Assembly: GCF_025499465.1 (NCBI RefSeq)
Contig: NZ_JAIMCA010000005.1
Location: forward strand, 372,001 to 436,000
Direction of reading: 5' to 3'
DNA from: Allobosea sp. BH3
GTDB taxonomy: Bacteria > Pseudomonadota > Alphaproteobacteria > Rhizobiales > Beijerinckiaceae
Length of the DNA stretch: 64,000 nucleotides
Under the pieces are notes generated by a model. It made no database searches and had not been told where the DNA came from. It worked only from the letters and a program-made list of their open reading frames with translations. The position numbers were made by a program, and so were the translations under genes. Each line of letters starts with the position of its first letter. Positions within the stretch are counted from its first letter, which is position 1. Below, one piece after another: positions 62,970 through 64,000 of this stretch.

Positions 62970-64000
62970 TCAGCCCGCGACCTTCAGCGCCTTGCGCTGT
63001 TCGCCGGCGCTGCTGTTGCGACGCTCCTTGGCGGCTTCCATGTCGAGGCTGACCATGAAGTCCGAGATGCGCGGCGCAATCTCGGAGCGGAAGCGCGAGC
63101 CGTTGAAGACGCCGTAATGACCGACCTTGGGCTGGAGGTAATGCACGCGCTTGGAGTCTGGGATGTTGACGCAGAGGTCGTGCGCGGCCTGCGTCTGGCC
63201 GACACCGGAGATGTCGTCGTTCTCGCCCTCGACCGTCATCAGGGCGACACGGCGGACGGCCGTCAGGTCGACGGGCTTGCCGCGGTGCTTCATCGTGCCC
63301 TTGGGCAGCGCATGCTGGACGAAGACTGTATCGACCGTCTGGAGGTAGAACTCCGCGGTCAGGTCCATGACGGCGAGATACTCGTCATAGAAGTCGCGGT
63401 GCTTCTCGGCGGAATCGCCGTCGCCGGTGACGAGGTGCTTGAACATCTCGTAATGGGCGGTGACGTGGCGGTCCATATTCATCGCCATGAAGCCCGAAAG
63501 CTGCATGAAGCCGGGATAGACCTGCCGGAACGCGCCCATATGCGGCATCGGCACGACCGTGATGCAGTTGCGGCGGAACCAGTCGATGCCGCGCTCCTGC
63601 GCGAGCAGATTCACGGCGGTGGGCGAGCGGCGGGTGTCGATCGGGCCGCCCATCAGCGTCATCGAGCGCGGCGCGCAATTGTCGCCTTCCGCCTCCATCC
63701 GCGCGATGGCGGCGATGACCGGCACCGCCGGCTGGCAGACGGCCATGACATGCGTGTCCGGCCCCAGCGTCTGCAGCATCGAGATGACGTAGTCGATATA
63801 GTCGTCGAGATCGAACCCGCCGGCCGAGAGCGGTACGAGCCGGGCATCGATCCAATCGGTGATATAGACCTCGTGGCCGGGCAGGAAAGCCTCGACCGTG
63901 CCGCGCAGCAGCGTGGCGTAGTGGCCGGACATCGGCGCCACCAGCAGAACCTTGGGCTGCGGCTTGCGCCGGCCCTCGATCTGGCGGTCGAAATAGACGA
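62970..64000 (-). CDS. phaZ: Intracellular polyhydroxyalkanoate depolymerase, N-terminus cut by window edge
   Basis: The visible part is about 343 residues; the frame continues past 64000. The nucleophile motif is VMAVCQPAVP, with Cys in place of the usual lipase Ser, as in intracellular PHB depolymerases of the Ralstonia PhaZ type. EGENDDISGVGQT and VGHYGVFNGSRF supply the Asp and His of the triad. It degrades stored polyhydroxybutyrate granules in the cytoplasm. The C-terminal tail (AAKERRNSSAGEQRK) is charged. Confidence 0.9.
   Translation of the reverse strand, partial: VYFDRQIEGRRKPQPKVLLVAPMSGHYATLLRGTVEAFLPGHEVYITDWIDARLVPLSAGGFDLDDYIDYVISMLQTLGPDTHVMAVCQPAVPVIAAIARMEAEGDNCAPRSMTLMGGPIDTRRSPTAVNLLAQERGIDWFRRNCITVVPMPHMGAFRQVYPGFMQLSGFMAMNMDRHVTAHYEMFKHLVTGDGDSAEKHRDFYDEYLAVMDLTAEFYLQTVDTVFVQHALPKGTMKHRGKPVDLTAVRRVALMTVEGENDDISGVGQTQAAHDLCVNIPDSKRVHYLQPKVGHYGVFNGSRFRSEIAPRISDFMVSLDMEAAKERRNSSAGEQRKALKVAG

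Overview
The window is a GC-rich chromosomal segment of an alphaproteobacterium, most likely a Hyphomicrobiales (Rhizobiales) member close to Bosea or Bradyrhizobium. That placement is an inference. It rests on the base composition, the urease order ureD-A-J-B-C-E-F-G, the isolated cobF, a periplasmic caspase-like protein, and several families of dispersed palindromic repeats of a kind common in that order. I see no rRNA, tRNA, CRISPR array, phage gene or transposase. The window opens inside an amidohydrolase gene and closes inside a PHB depolymerase gene.

Layout. (1) 1-12,863: an amidohydrolase; a divergent HemC-like protein beside a HemL-like aminotransferase; a UTRA-type GntR regulator; an aldehyde dehydrogenase; a four-gene polyamine-type ABC importer followed by a flavin monooxygenase and an Asp/Glu-racemase-fold protein. 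The motif TATCAAAGATA occurs in both divergent promoter regions of this part. (2) 12,886-28,129: four transcription units in alternating orientation that look like one catabolic island. They are aconitase / hydantoinase-like / amidase / RidA; FCD-type GntR / isocitrate-lyase-family lyase / flavoprotein / LysR; FMN reductase / flavin-dependent monooxygenase / SDR; and a complete tripartite tricarboxylate importer (TctCBA). An AA(A/C)(G/T)TGTTGACA element recurs in the regulatory DNA of all four. (3) 28,145-37,420: a complete Dpp-type peptide ABC transporter and an Ssu/Tau-type ABC importer with its own luciferase-like monooxygenase. (4) 37,620-42,761: an M81 metallopeptidase and a second peptide-type importer (binding protein plus two permeases) that has no ATPase gene. 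(5) 42,845-48,439: a complete urease operon with an internal nickel permease, preceded by a close match to a sigma-54 promoter. (6) 48,661-64,000: a mixed stretch with a caspase-like protein, an isochorismatase, an MFS exporter, dapD, cobF, an orphan TRAP receptor, an aldose epimerase, a peptide-scavenging operon (M20 amidohydrolase, D-aminopeptidase-like S12 hydrolase, binding protein), a YgjP-type metallopeptidase and an intracellular PHB depolymerase. Palindromic repeats separate many of these units.

How the genes fit together. The main theme is scavenging of organic nitrogen and carbon: five solute uptake systems or parts of them, cyclic-amide and amide hydrolysis, peptide hydrolysis, and urease as the terminal ammonia-releasing step. 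The most interesting candidate system is the island at 12.9-28.1 kb, whose enzyme set matches no standard pathway I know and whose four units share one candidate operator. The sigma-54 element before ureD and the altered substrate loop of the HemC-like protein are the next most specific leads.
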